A stretch of DNA of 64,000 nucleotides from Rhynochetos jubatus (taxonomy: Eukaryota; Chordata; Aves; Eurypygiformes; Rhynochetidae): the NCBI GenBank assembly GCA_027574665.1, contig CM050648.1:44549700-44613699 (forward strand), given 5' to 3'. The notes below the pieces were generated by a model that saw only the letters and a program-made list of their open reading frames with translations, was not told the DNA's origin and searched no databases. Position 1 is the stretch's first letter, and the number at the start of each line of letters is the position of its first letter. Position numbers and translations under genes: made by a program. Shown in pieces: positions 23,705 to 36,709 of this stretch.

Positions 23705-25377
23705 TGTATATATCCAAAATCTGGACAACCCCAGGTTCTTGGGATCCAAAGATGCTGGAAATACCAGAAGAAAAGCCTGAAGTTTCATAACTAATATAAA
23801 TATAAAATTATGGTCTTCCTATTGTACTCCTCTTTGGGTCCAGAAGATTAAAACTTGCCTTATGAGACTTTACATACACATATGAACATGTCACTTTTTC
23901 ATGCATTTAGTATTTGTGTAAGGAAAGGACCAGGAGGGGAAAAATAGGCACCTGTTTTCCATATTCTTTCCATGAACAGCTTCTAGCTCTGATGTCCTTA
24001 TTCTGTTTCATAATCACAAGGTGCTGTGAGTTCCAGCACACCCAAATGTGGAAGGAAGAAAATCCCAGGAAAAACAAGGGTCATTTCAGTTTCTGTTTGA
24101 TTTCAGAGATGCCTTCAAGGCAGTTATCTAGTCAAAGAAACATATCAATATGGAATCACAGAAGGTGTTTGTCAGTGTAACAGGCGAAATGTAGGAGAGG
24201 AAAAAGAAATGCAGGAAATTAACATGACTGTCAGCAGTATATAAACTAAGGACATATTCAGGGATTAACCTGCAGGTGCCTTCATTAATGTAACTACTAT
24301 TAACAAAACTAATAAAAACCTTACAACAGATTAATAGGGAGTTGACTAAAAACCAAAACTGCTAATGAGATACATTATAGAATTAAATGTTCCTTCCTTT
24401 CTTTCAAAGCAACACCTGCGTTAAGTTGTCACAAATTATAATGAAGCCCGTTTGAAAGCTGAACAGAAAATTTCTGAGTATAACTGGCATTGTTAGAAAG
24501 CAATTAACTGCAGGTAGTTACAGATATAGCAAGTTTTGTTATTTAATATAATTTTAAATTAACGTTGAGAAAATATATTACTGCTTTCGTGTTTCTGAAA
24601 GAGCAAAACTTCTCAGGAAACTCATTTTGTGTACATGCAAGCTTTTCTTCACAGCCACTGCATGTTTTAAAAACAAGCAAAATAATTACACGCTTAAATG
24701 TCACCACTGAGAAAAGGTGAGGTGAGGCAAGATTTGTATTGACATTTAGGTTTTTTGGGTTATATGCAACTTAATATCCCAGTATCTACAGTAAAACCAA
24801 TCAAAGATTTCAGCCAAAGTTTTGATTCCTACAACACACAGAGATTGCAGAACCATCCAAATGCCTATTTATTTAGTTGGTGGCAGGCAGACACTAAAAA
24901 GTCCAAACATCTTCCACACAGCACTAGCGTGTGCAACAAGAAACATTAAATACTGAGCTTCTACATGGGTCTGTTCCCCCTTACAGCTGATGAAATGCAC
25001 AGAGAAAGTGAGATATGTTTGCAAATATCTATGTGAAATTTATGAACTTGTTAGAGAGGGAAAAAAAGTTATTTTCAAAATCTAAGGTTATGAGTTTTTA
25101 ATTTGTTATTTTCTTAGAAGATATGAAATGACAGCATACCACACATTCAAAAATTAGCATTTCATTATGCTAAACACTGTAACACCTATTAAGCAGGCAG
25201 TAAACAGTAAAATCAAGTGACACATAATTCATAATCAGAGTAAGAAATAAGATATGCATTTTCCTAACATGTAATGTATTTTATACATATCATACAATAC
25301 TTTGAAACCCTACAATTCCTAGTTCTTAGTAGCATGTGGGATAGGTGAAAGGCAACAGAATTATTAGACTAACAAGA

Positions 25378-25929
25378 TATTGTGAGTTAACCCCCGTAGG
25401 CAGCTAACCACCACACAGCCACTCCCACCTCCAGTATGATGGAGAAAGAAGAAAGGAAGTGTAAAAGCAAGAAAACCTGGGGATCAAGATAAATTTCATA
25501 GGTGAAGTAGAAGCTGAAGAAGAGAGAAAGAAAAAAAAAAAAACCCAAACCAACAAATTATACAAAGGATACAATCACTCACCACCTCCCACAGGCAGGT
25601 TGATGACCAGCCACTTTCTAAGCAAAGATGACTAACCTACCCAACCCCCCCCTTTTCCATTTCTCTTACTGAGCATGACGCTATATGACATGGATATGTC
25701 ATTGGTTGGTTGAGGTCATCCAACTGGCTGAGTGCCCTCCCAACCTCTTGCCCATCGCCAGTCTTTTTGCTGCGAGGGCAGAGTGAGTAAAAGAGAAGGC
25801 CTTGACACTGTTCAACAACAGCTAAAACATCAGTGTGTTATCAGCATTATTTTGGTCACAAATCTAAACCACAGCATCATACCAGCTGCTGTGAAGGCAA
25901 TTAACTCTGTCTTAGCCAGGACTAGTACA
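25378..25929 (+). mobile_element. Solo LTR of a bird endogenous retrovirus
   Basis: A 552-bp element flanked by the perfect 5-bp duplication CAAGA (25373-25377 and 25930-25934). Its start aligns to the bird LTR opening TGTCGTGGTTTAACCCC with a few changes, including TG to TA at the very edge, and it ends in ACA. It also shares internal LTR landmarks: CTCACCACCT, an A/C-rich stretch at 25531-25560, AACATCAGTGTGTTATCAGC, and ACCAGCTGCTGTGAAGGCAA. No gag, pol or env sequence lies next to it, so the internal part was lost, presumably by LTR-LTR recombination. A 5-bp duplication is typical of ERVL-type and some other ERVs. Strand follows the TG-to-CA reading only; transcriptional direction was not proved. 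The 93-codon frame at 25732-26013 is LTR sequence, not a gene. Confidence 0.9.
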
Positions 25930-27899
25930 CAAGAGATTTCAAAAAAACCCAAATATAGAGGTGGATGGAGAAAATGTTGTCTTGTATCTCGGCACTTATC
26001 TCACTGCATTTGACTTCACAATAGAACAAGTTCCTGATACATAAACAGTTTTGTTTACTAGTAACACTTTCTATTTCCCAGTTTGATTTCTGATACTCTT
26101 TTGTAAATTACATTTGTTTCATAAAACCAGACATGGCTTTCCATAACACCTTTATCAGTCCACTAATGTTGGCCTGGACTCTTAGTCTGATTCGACCAAA
26201 GTACTTTTCTTTCATCTGAATGTTCCAGGGTGACCGATCTTCACTCTCACTGTCTCAAACTCTCCTCATACAATGAAGTCTTCCTCGCAGCAAAGAAACT
26301 CCACCTGAAAAAAGTCTCTTTATGTTCATTAACTTTTACAAACAATGAAAACCCTTTAGTTCAGTGACCGTGGTCCCAAAACAGTAACAGTTCCGTAGCA
26401 TCCTGTACCCTGGGCCATGTGAACAGAAGGAAACTCTACCTACACCTGTCTATTCAACTTGTTTAGCAGGAGTCTACTACCAGCTCAAGAGAAATAAGAT
26501 TTTACTTCCTACATGGCAGAAGCAATAGTTAGATAATTGTTGTACAATTTTAAATCCTGTAACTAATTTAAATGTATTTTAAATAGAAATTAGCAGGTAG
26601 CTAGCTATTGGATATGTGGGATATCTGAAAAATACCTAGAGAACAGATGTACAAATAAAGGAAGACACTATAGCAGCAGGCATTTTTTAAGGTTTATGCA
26701 GGAAGCAAAACATGCACTGACTTTCTACTTGGATTCATGCGGCCAACAGCATGAATTTAAATTAGATACAAGACCTGTACAGCCCAATTTAATTTTATGG
26801 AGCAATTTTTCAAACAATACGTGTGTTACAATGTACAAGGTGAGATTTGGGTGCTGTATCCTTTATTGTAGCAACTACCTGGTAATTTGTCTGTCAACTC
26901 TCTTGCTAGTTGAAATGTGTCTATTAATCTATTTGTGTTTGGATCAATTCCAATTTTCTAATCTTCTGGGCAGCTTTCACAGAGACTCCATATTTCATAA
27001 AAAGAACCTCCCACAACACAGATTTTTTTTGGTCCTCCCATATGCTGCATTTTCCTTCAAGATAACTCTGGTCTAGTGCCCAAGGTTAGCATGCTTCTGT
27101 CAGGGACCAGTCACACAACTAATGAATTCTTCTGGATCTACAGAGATGAAAAACACCTGATTTACGAGCAGGAATTCCCTTGTTAAGTAAGACACTTGTT
27201 AAGAAAAAGAGAAAAAAATATTTTGCATTATTTTAAAGGGTTATTTTATGTTACTTTTAAATGATTTTACAGAGCTATCATAGATGTTTCTGTAGCAATT
27301 AAAGCAGCCAATAATAAAAACAAGTTCATACACATCTACAATAAACATAAGGTAAATATAGGTTAACAGTTATGAGAACCCCGTGCGTGACTAATTGAGT
27401 GTAGAACACTATTTTCTGTAGTATTTCAGGTTTCATTACCAAGACAGGATAACCATAACTGACTCATTATGCTAAGTGTGTAGTATGGATATTCAGGCAA
27501 GTTATTCTAGTGGTCACTTTTTTTCCTTTGGGCTTTTTGAATGGAACACTTGATTTTATGGAATACTTTGTTGTTAGGAATGTATACTATTCCATTAACA
27601 CTGCTGATCACCATGAACACAGTACTGCTTCATAATTAGCTTGGCTCTCATAAAACAGGTTTGCTTCCCATTATCTCTGTCACCACTAACTTGATGGCAC
27701 TGATACCCCCTATGATAAAGACATTAATGATTAATGCTATCTTGACCTAGGAACCCAGAGTCACTGATGAGTTAGTTATTGAAAAAGAATAGCTGATGAT
27801 ACATTTTAAAGACAGACTCAATAGAAGGCCATTAAAGCTATTGTTTGCTATCAATTCTGATTGCAAAGGTTATACAAGTAAAACCTAGCAGGCACACAG

Positions 27900-27965
27900 C
27901 CTTACAGGAAAAAGGAAAGTATCCTTACAGGATAAAGGCTAGGATCCTTAGCCTTACAGGATAAG
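27900..27965. repeat. Three spaced copies of CCTTACAGG
   Basis: The 9-mer CCTTACAGG, followed by AWAA, occurs at 27900-27908, 27923-27931 and 27952-27960. The spacing of 23 and 29 bases points to a small degenerate tandem duplication. Confidence 0.75.
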
Positions 27966-29666
27966 AGCCTTCCTATCTTATAAGAGAAGGTAGAGAGACA
28001 AGAACTTCTGCAGCACAGTCAAGCCCATCCAAACCTTCACCGCCCCGGAGGATGCTCTCTCCATCCACTGCAGGGAAGACTAGAACAGTTGGCTGCACAT
28101 CAAACACACCACACTCAAACATTTAGCATTAGAGAGGATTAATCCAGGCTTCAGTGTTTTGCTATTCTATTTTATTCACCCTGCATTAGAAATATTTTTA
28201 ACTGCATCAAAATTAATGAGTTTAACACAGTGGACGGATCTGCCTGAGAGAAGTTCTGTAAAGGCAAAAGAAAATGGACACTGAATTGTTTCTTCACTGA
28301 ATAGGCACATCCTAGTTAGAAAGGGATGGGGAAAACCTCTCCTTGTACTAGCAATACATTGAAATGTCTTTAAATGTCATGTTGTCAGCAAATATGTCAG
28401 GGAAGTCTACGCCCTCTCCTATGCATGAGTACAAGCATGGCCACCTCAGTGCACAGGGCTATTTCTCTTTGTGGCAGGGACTCAAAGTAATTATCTTGAC
28501 CATGGCTGTAAAACATAGATAACTAGACCGTTAAAGCTGAAAGGAAAAACGTGTAGTTTGGAATGAATTAATAACTCAGGTGAAAATAAAGCCATATGCA
28601 TTACTCAATAGGTAGTATGGTATGGATGGCTCCCAGAAGGCATAAATACAAACACACTACAATTATCCTTGGTTTTCTTATTAGATTCACTGCAAGAAGA
28701 GTAGATTTTCATCACAATCTTACATCACAGGCAGAAGGACACTAGATTACTTGCTGCAGATAAAGAAGACTACTGAAAAATAATTAAAGTACACTCAGCA
28801 TTTTCAGAGTATTAGAATAACTATAGTCAATGGAAATGTTACAAGATATGGTCAGATAAGACTTAAGGAAGCTGTTTTTCTTCCCAAAGAAGTTAGGTAA
28901 ACTCTTCTAAATTATGTATTTTTGAGATTCTTTTCAAGGAAGAACTGTTACCTACACCATCAAATGATGCCTTTGTATTATACACACATTCTATCACTCA
29001 CATAATGAAAATAGCTAGCAAATTATTTTTAAAAAGAAATACAATAATAATCATCCAAAAATATCTAAACATAGCAAATAATATATCAAATTCCGCCCAT
29101 CATTCATAGCTACAGGGAACGTAGCTATGTCAGTTCTTCACGGACAATCTGAAGGAGAAAAATACAGACTTTTTAAAAAGCCAAAGTTTATTTCTTAAAT
29201 AAGGAATGATCCTTTTCTACCACAGAAGTTCTCTACTGCAGAATACTGCATTTAAATAAAATGCTAACAAAATCAATGAACAGAGAAATGTTCATATTTT
29301 GTAAGGATTTTCTTTTATGACATATACTTTCTAATCATGGAAATAATGATAAATAGGTGAGAATGTGTCTCTTCTGCTCTTTCAGAGCAATTCACTACTG
29401 ACAGTGGTCTGCATTCCCATGATTTTCCACTCTCCCTACGGTTAGAAGGACAAAATATCCAACTGCTATCTCAGCTGTTCTACTCTTCACCAGCAGGTTC
29501 CCTTCTGAAGATTTCAGTCATTTCTGTGACAGTGCTGTCTCTCCTGCTTAACAGGCAAGTCATGTTTCTTCCTTGGAAGAAGAAGTGGTATTTTTATATT
29601 TCAGTGTTCAAAACACACAAATGTAACATTAGTCTTTAATCAGAATACAGTCAGCAGAATGACAGC

Positions 29667-29681
29667 AAAAAAAAAAAAAAA
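29667..29681. repeat. A15 homopolymer
   Basis: An uninterrupted A run with no recognised source element upstream. Confidence 0.8.
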
Positions 29682-30100
29682 GATTCAAGGCATTTATGGT
29701 GGAATTTATTGAGTGTGATTCAACCACGTAAAAGGTAAACATCTAGTCTTAGCTTCCCCTTCAGTTGAGAGAAAAGCATCAACACCCCCAAGGACAATTC
29801 ATTCTACCTAGCTTAGACACCTTATTTATAAGGAAATCTCCTCTGACAACATCTTTCATTTATGATAGCGACCAATGACATTTAACACTAGAAAGTGAAG
29901 AGCACTGTACTACTGTAGAGTATGCAACTAAACTAAGTGCAAATTCTTCACATACAAATGGGTGTTAATTACTAAACAGCTAGACAGCAATTGTTCTTGG
30001 GTCTCTGTGCATACATAGATATATTTTAGTACCGCCTTTCCTACAGCATTTTCCTGGAGAAACTGTCTGCTCACGGGTTGGACAGGGGTAGTCTTTAACA

Positions 30101-31158
30101 AGGTGCAACACTGGCTGAATGGCTGGGTGTAAATAATTGGGGTTAATGGAGTTAAATCCAGTTGGCAGCTGGTCACAAGTGGTGATCCTGAGGGCTCAGT
30201 ATTGGGGCCAGTTCTTGTTAATCTTTATCAACGACCTGGACGAGGGGATCAAGTGGACCCTTAGAAAGTTTGCAGGCAACACAAGTTGGGCAGAAGCGTT
30301 CACCTGCCTGAGGGTAGACAAGCTCTACAGAGGGACCTGGACAGACTGGATCGATGGGTGGAGGCCAATCGTGTGAGGTTCAACAAGGACAAGGACAAGT
30401 GCCGGGTCCTGCACTTGGGTCATAACAACACCCTGTAACACTACAGGCTTGGGGACGAGTGGCTGGAAAGCCGCTGGGTGGAAAACGGCCTGTGAGTGTT
30501 GGTTGACAGCCGGCTGGATATGAGCCAGCAGTGTGCCCAGACGGCCAAGGCAGCCAATGGCATCCAGGCCTACATCAGGAACAGTGTGGCCAGCAGGACT
30601 AGGGAAGTGATGTCCCCTTCTACTAGGCATTGGTGAGGCTGCACCTTGAATCCGGTGTTCAGTTTTTGGCCCCTCACTACAAGAAAGACATTGAGTTGCT
30701 GGAGCGTGTCCAGAGAAGGGCAACACCTGGGGCAGGGTCTGGAGCACAAGTCCTGTGAGGAGGGGCAGAGGGAACTGGGGTTCTTTAGCCTGGAGACAAG
30801 GAAGCTGAGGGGAGACCTTATCAGTCTCTACAACTACCTGAAAGGTGGGTGTAGAGAGGTGGGTGTTGGTCTCTTCTCCCAAGTAACAGGGAATAGGGTG
30901 AGAGGAGACAGCCTGAAGTTGTGCCAGGGGAGGTTCAGATTGCATATTAGAAAAATTTTCTTCACTGAGAGGGTTGTCAGGCATTGGAACAGGCTGCCCA
31001 GGGAAGTGGTGGAGTCACCATCCCTGGAGGTATTTAAGAGACACGTAGATGTGGTGCTTAGGGACATGGTTTAGTGGTGGACTCTGCACTGCCAGGTTAA
31101 CGGTTGGACATGAAGATCTTTCTTAAGGGTATTTTCCAACCTAAACAATTCTGTGATA
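30101..31158 (+). mobile_element. CR1 LINE, longest copy, with RT remnant
   Basis: About 1.06 kb of CR1 in forward orientation, from within the reverse transcriptase domain to the terminal CAATTCTGTGATACT. The RT region is visible in two frames: GSVLGPVL in one and IFINDLDEG in the next, so a frameshift separates them. The catalytic FADD box reads FAGN, with both metal-binding Asp residues lost. Downstream come the CR1 ORF2 C-terminal blocks ([47 protein letters not shown]) and then the untranslated tail. A 142-codon frame at 30646-31074 covers the C-terminal part. The 219-codon frame on the minus strand (30325-30984), the longest in the window, is antisense to CR1. The element cannot make an active enzyme. 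Confidence 0.95.
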
Positions 31159-31418
31159 CTACATAGACAGGTACATATATGAAGCTGTTCGTACTTACTA
31201 CAAATATCTACATAAGAAACAATTTACAAAAGTGAAATATATTAGGAGCAGAAGGACATAAATCCACCCTTTGGTTTCAGTTTGGTTTGTGCACTACTAT
31301 TACGATTTTAGTTGGTAAAATACTCTGGAAATAGATACAAAGTCTTAACCTAATGGTGTAATAAAGTCATGGCAGTCACTTCTCATAACCCTCAAGTACT
31401 TGAATATCCTGCTTTTAC

Positions 31419-31515
31419 AGGGTTTTTTGTGGGGTTTTTTTGGTTGGTGTTTTGCTTGCTTGGGGTTTTTTTGGGGGGGGTGGGGGTGTTTGTTTTGTTG
31501 GTTTGTTTTTTTTTT
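31419..31515 (+). repeat. G/T-only low-complexity tract
   Basis: Nearly a hundred bases made almost only of G and T on the plus strand, with G runs of 3, 4, 4, 8 and 5 separated by T runs. The part around 31462-31487 fits a quadruplex pattern if the G8 run is split. Frames through it (31369-31593 and 31400-31588 plus, 31345-31548 minus) are low-complexity artefacts. Confidence 0.85.
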
Positions 31516-34500
31516 AATGACAATGGAGTCCTGGAAGAGTTTCCACAATGTTTCAGGAATATTTCACACTCAGCAATGTCAGTTATGACTTGACATTTCC
31601 TATGTTGACAACTTAAATTTTGTCTTTATCATTTACAAGTGAACCCAAGGGCCCTACAAAGCTGACATGTCCAGGACCCTAATGAAAGCTAGACCTTGTA
31701 TCTGCTCTAAATAGCCGCAAGTAAGGATTACATACTTTAATACAACCTTATCAGCCACATGTACATTCAAGCCCCTTGGGGAAAGTGTTGCCACAACACA
31801 AACCTAAAAGACATAAAAGATCAAGGTACCAAAATAAGGAAAAAGGAAAAGGTCTGTGCACAGAAGTTGTGAAAGATTTCCTGCTGCGTATAACCTGCAA
31901 CACTGCTGCACAGTCTGGGACTGCTCAGAAATATGAGAACATGAGACTCTTCTCTGTTCAAGTCTTAATAAGCAAATGAATGACAATATAATTTCATGCT
32001 CCTCAATAATTCAAGACAAATGCTCAGAGTATACATTTTTCTCTAGTTTGTTTTCTATATCCCATGCTGTTTGCTTTATAGAGAAGAATGAAAAGCAAAC
32101 ATGTAAATGAGGACAGCGTACAAACAAGGGAGCAAAGCAAAATCAAATTAAAAATATGAAACAATAGCTTATTGCAACAAGAAGCACTTGGAGAACATTC
32201 TTGCACTGGATTAGAGAATAATTAATGTTCTCTCAACCTTCCACAAAGAATGGGGGAGGAGGTTAAGAAGGAATTAAAAAGAATTTTACTGATGTCCACC
32301 ACATTTTACTGTGTGCTGACCGAGGCTGTAATTTATATAGTTTTTGATATTTTACAGCATTTATCCAACAATCTCAGTTTTGATTCATCAAACATGAATA
32401 TATTTTCCAGATCATTATAGTTATTTACTTAAAAGCTTTGTAGAGGTTCTAACTCCTTTTAAAGAAAAAATAAAGACACAATTAAGAGGTATCCTGTAGA
32501 TTATGACAGTATGAAACATGTAACATGTAATTTCTAAACCTATAAAAAGGTCATTCTTAGAGAAAAATATAAAGATATAAGCATATAAATATGATATAAA
32601 GAAGTAGATGAAAGAACAAAAAAAAGTTTAGAACGGTAGCAGAGCTGCTAGTAGCACTGACTGATTTAACAGTTGGTCACATGTAGCTTTCCCTTATTTA
32701 CTCATTTTGTCTTTAAATTAAACACATTATTTTCACCTCTGTCTGTCACAAAGCGATTCCTGTCCCAGTTTTTGTTTGTACCATTATCTGTTTCCTTCAC
32801 AGCATTAGCGTTTCTTCCACCACTAAATTCAAGTGGTCTCTTACAAGACCAGTATTCCAAGTAGTGATTTTGAAGATGACACACCCAAAAGGAGTTTAAT
32901 GAGGTGCACGTCACATTCTTCTTCTAAGAAAGATCCACGAGCATTTTAAAGGCGAAAACAATTTGGTGGAAAATCTTAGTGTACATATTGTTATACATTC
33001 GCCTTTTTACAGGGACAGGGAGGAAGAAAACATGACAACTGATACCACTGATGAAGCGAATAAGGTTAACAAGGGCAAAAACCAAAGGGGTATGAGTCAA
33101 AGGAAAGAACATACCTCTTGGAGGTACTTGCAGGGATACATCTTTTCATGCAGGTTAGTCAGGAATTAAAACATTCTTGAAAAACACTGAACTCCATGTC
33201 AAGGTGCAGAAAGAATAATTTGAATAAGGGATTTATGTACATTTATTTTATTCTAATTGTAAAATGAAATTCTGAATTCTTGCTAGATTGATTTGAGTAT
33301 TGAATTTTGTAGATCCAGAGAAATTTCCAGATATGGAAATCAGATACTCCCATCAACTACATTGTTAAAGCTGGCAACATTTGTTATGTGACAAAACTGT
33401 CTTAAACTTCATTTAATAAACACAGAAGAAGCAATCCTGTCATTACTTGACATATTTCACTTACAGAATTTCTACAAATAGCATAATCAAACTCACACAG
33501 ATGCTGGTATTTCAGAAAACAGTATTTTTTTTTATATTCCCACAATCAGAAATTTCATTTCACCTTATTTCAGTATTCAAGCATTTGCTCTATCTTTATT
33601 TTACTGAAAATACTACGCTAAATTACTTATGTAATACAATCTGTTGAGTCAAACGGTTCTTAAAATTCTTTGAACTTAAGCAGTTCAACTGTTTCTATAG
33701 GACTTGGCAAGCAACCTTCTTATTTTTCAGGTTACTGATCATTCTCATTACCTAGACTGGATATATTTTCTTTAAATCCTAAGGCTTAGGCTTAAAATTT
33801 GTACAGGATGTTATTTCATTGTAAACCCAAGATATTATCTTTGAAATCATCATAGGCATGAAAAAGCCATGTCACAAGGAGTTCCACATTACAAGCTTCC
33901 ATACTGTAGCCTGAACATTGATGATGTGGGTTGTTTTTTTCTTCTGAAAGACACACGACCTCAAGTCAAATGAATCTCAAACTAAGATTAAGATGAGTCA
34001 ACGTGGCATGTGTATTTTCACTCAACTTCAAAAATGTAGCTGTCCAGTACAAAACGTAAAATAGAGACATCTCCCCAGCAGATGAATTAGACTTTCGCTT
34101 CATAGGATGTCCAGAGGGACTACAATTTCAAAACAGCAGAAAGCTTAGCAGAAGGAACTCTGATTGCAATACGAAGAGCAAGTTGCATACATTGATTCTG
34201 ATCACAGTCGATGAGTGATGAAGAGGAGCACTGTCAAGTACATGATTGCAGTCAAAGTGGTCGTCACACTGCTTCGTACAATCCCAAGCAAAACACAGTG
34301 CTTGCACGAGTTAAACCTGGGAATAGGTGTAAAATAGCTCTGTTTTACATAGGAGTAAGATAAACCGCATAGTCTCACTTGTAGAAACTGGGCAGGCAAC
34401 ACCGCAAGATAATAAATAAACAGCAACTACAAGATGAAAATACCAGGAGATTCTGTGCCCACTTGTGAATCAAGACTTACCACACTACTTGTGATCTGTG

Positions 34501-35462
34501 GTGTTTTTATCTTGATAAAAACTCTCCTGATAACTTCAGAGAGCCCGTAATGGCCTTGTCTGTTGTACTAGGATACTGGCAGCAAATGCTGAAAGAGTTT
34601 TGGACAGGTGGAAGGATTTAAAATGAAAAGGTGACATAAAAGAAAAAGCTAGTTAAAGTCTTTAGATAAACAACTGAATGAATCCTTGGAGCAAACTGCA
34701 CGTTAAGCAAGGGATTCTGCTCAGTAGGGATCAGGTGAGATGAGCAGCGACACAAGAAACGTGCTGCTTCGAAGTCATTCCCCTCCCACACGACTGACAC
34801 CTCAGCAGTCTTAAACTTCATTATTTTCCTTTTCTCTGTTCTACAGAAATACAATTTCCATGATTCATTTAGCTCTTCATATTGTGGCCTTTATCATAGT
34901 AACAATGATTTAATACTGGGTTTTGTAAACTGAGATTTTTCTCAGAGAAATAAACTTTGAAAGTCCACAAAAGCAAGATGGATGCACAGATTTAAAAGTA
35001 TATGTATATTCTAATTCTCGTTGTTCTTAAAAATCCTAAAATAATGCACATCGCTTTCACTGTGACAATTTCAAAGAGGTAGCACGGCTGATCTTTTGAA
35101 TTTCTAAACCTTCCCTGCATTCCTGTTCTACTTAAAATTCATGAGTAGTGTCACATGTAGGGCAAGACTCTCTCCACCTGCTAAGAAAACACACACAGCA
35201 CCCAGCAGTAAGCAAGAACGGACACAAGGAACATGATGATGAGATCCCACAACACACGCAAGTTTTGATTCCATTAAGTCCTTTTGTGCCCCGGGTTATA
35301 ATCTACGATTCTCGTAGCACATGCAAACCAGACATTTATAAATGGCAAACAGAAAGGCCAAACCATTTATTGCAACTTGATTTACAGTATCCCATTAATT
35401 TGCTTATGCAATTTTAGCATATCAGGAAACATGAGGGATCACTCAAGTTTTATGTAGTGAAA

Positions 35463-35518
35463 CACACAAAGTGTGAAACACATACAGTGTGAAATTGTGA
35501 AACACTGAGTTTCACAAT
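35463..35518. repeat. GTGAAACAC repeats with perfect hairpin
   Basis: Degenerate copies of GTGTGAAACACA follow one another from about 35455. The last part, ATTGTGAAAC, ACTGA loop, GTTTCACAAT (35494-35518), is a perfect 10-bp stem with a 5-nt loop. Confidence 0.8.
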
Positions 35519-36677
35519 GCAAATCCAATACTTTTCAAATAGCTGGTTTATTGTATTTACTCTATTTATTCTCTTCTAAGAGTCTGTTTGCCTCTTCTGG
35601 TGCTTTCATGCTTAGCTTTAACAATGTGGAAGTTTCCTGAAGCTCAGTGGAATTACTCCAATAGTTAATTTTATATACACATATGTTTGCAAGCTCAGTG
35701 TTATAGCCTCCTCTTTTCACACACCATGTAATGCACGGCATATGATAAAACATTCTAATAATGGTGAAGCCCTGAAGCAGTGGCCCTTTGTATCTGAATC
35801 TTTATACTGTGAATTGTTTATCAGGCAATTCACTTTAAGTGTACCAGAAACACTGCTTCTCTGGGAATACATGCCTTCAGCGGCTAAACTCTTTATCTGG
35901 TATCTCAGACCCTGAGATTCCTACTGTGTACAAGTTGCTACTGATGTTAAGATTCAGGTAACACAGGAGGAAGACATTTAAGTTATATACTTTAAGAGGT
36001 AGATACACAGTCAAAATGCTTAGGCATCTCAATCCATCATATTAAACAAAGCGAGCAGATAGTGCTTGCTTTGTTCACAGTGCTGGCTTATTTCATTCTC
36101 AGCCTATTCAGTTTGCATGGTGATAAAAAGATCAGACTTTCATTATACTTGCACTTCTTGTAGTACTACTAGTTTGTTTTTCCAGTGTTGGATTCTTAAA
36201 AGAAGACTTACTTTCAAGGCTTGATCTTAAAGATGGTAAGTGAAGAAGCTAATGGGAAAAGATCTAAATTGCTCCTCTTCTCTGCTAAAGCATTTTGGAG
36301 CAAACCAGAATTATTTGTTGATTATTCTCTATATTCATTTGTGTCCAGCTTACTGTATTAATCATTCATAGGTATCAACCAAGAGGCAACATGATGAAGT
36401 GGGTGAGTATTTCATCTGATACCTGAAGACATGAAGGAAATAACAAATGCAGTAGATAATGGACAATGAGAGACTAGGAAGGCCTAACAGGTTGTTCAAC
36501 ACTTAATTCATGTTGTATACAATCAACAATCGTTACTCTTGAACTGATCAAAATTATACTTTGGTCAACACTGGATCTCTCATTTCCCTGGCAAGTGGTC
36601 ATTTTGACTTTAGTAGCAGAAGCTAGTTTCCCATTTTCATAAATTAAATCTTCTTCTTTTGTGAAATCAGAATTTCC

Positions 36678-36709
36678 CTTTTTTTTTTTTTTCCTTTTTC
36701 TTTTTTCCT
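36678..36709. repeat. Pyrimidine run, mostly T
   Basis: T-rich run with scattered C. Simple sequence only. Confidence 0.8.

Larger units (their letters stand above)
21856..25377. other. Unique AT-rich DNA, no gene recognised
   Basis: About 3.5 kb with no recognisable gene or transposon. It contains a 10-bp perfect hairpin at 22734-22757 and an (AG)n run at 23684-23704. Frames of 60-90 codons at 23153, 23599 and 23914 (+) are not recognised, and the one at 23599 crosses the AG run. Confidence 0.55.
25930..30100. other. Unique AT-rich DNA, no gene recognised
   Basis: No recognisable gene. Contents include three spaced copies of CCTTACAGG at 27900, 27923 and 27952 and an A15 run at 29667-29681. 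The 126-codon frame at 26696-27076 (+) is Leu- and Phe-rich near its middle and matches nothing I know. Its first 40 codons are more balanced, but there is no supporting context. Confidence 0.5.

Noticed and set aside
30325..30984. 219-codon frame on the minus strand, the longest in the window
   Set aside because: It is antisense to CR1 ORF2 throughout. The plus strand shows the CR1 protein blocks in order.
31345..31593. Gly/Phe/Val-rich and Lys/Pro/Gln-rich frames
   Set aside because: They are read through the G/T-only tract and its complement, so they reflect composition and not a gene.
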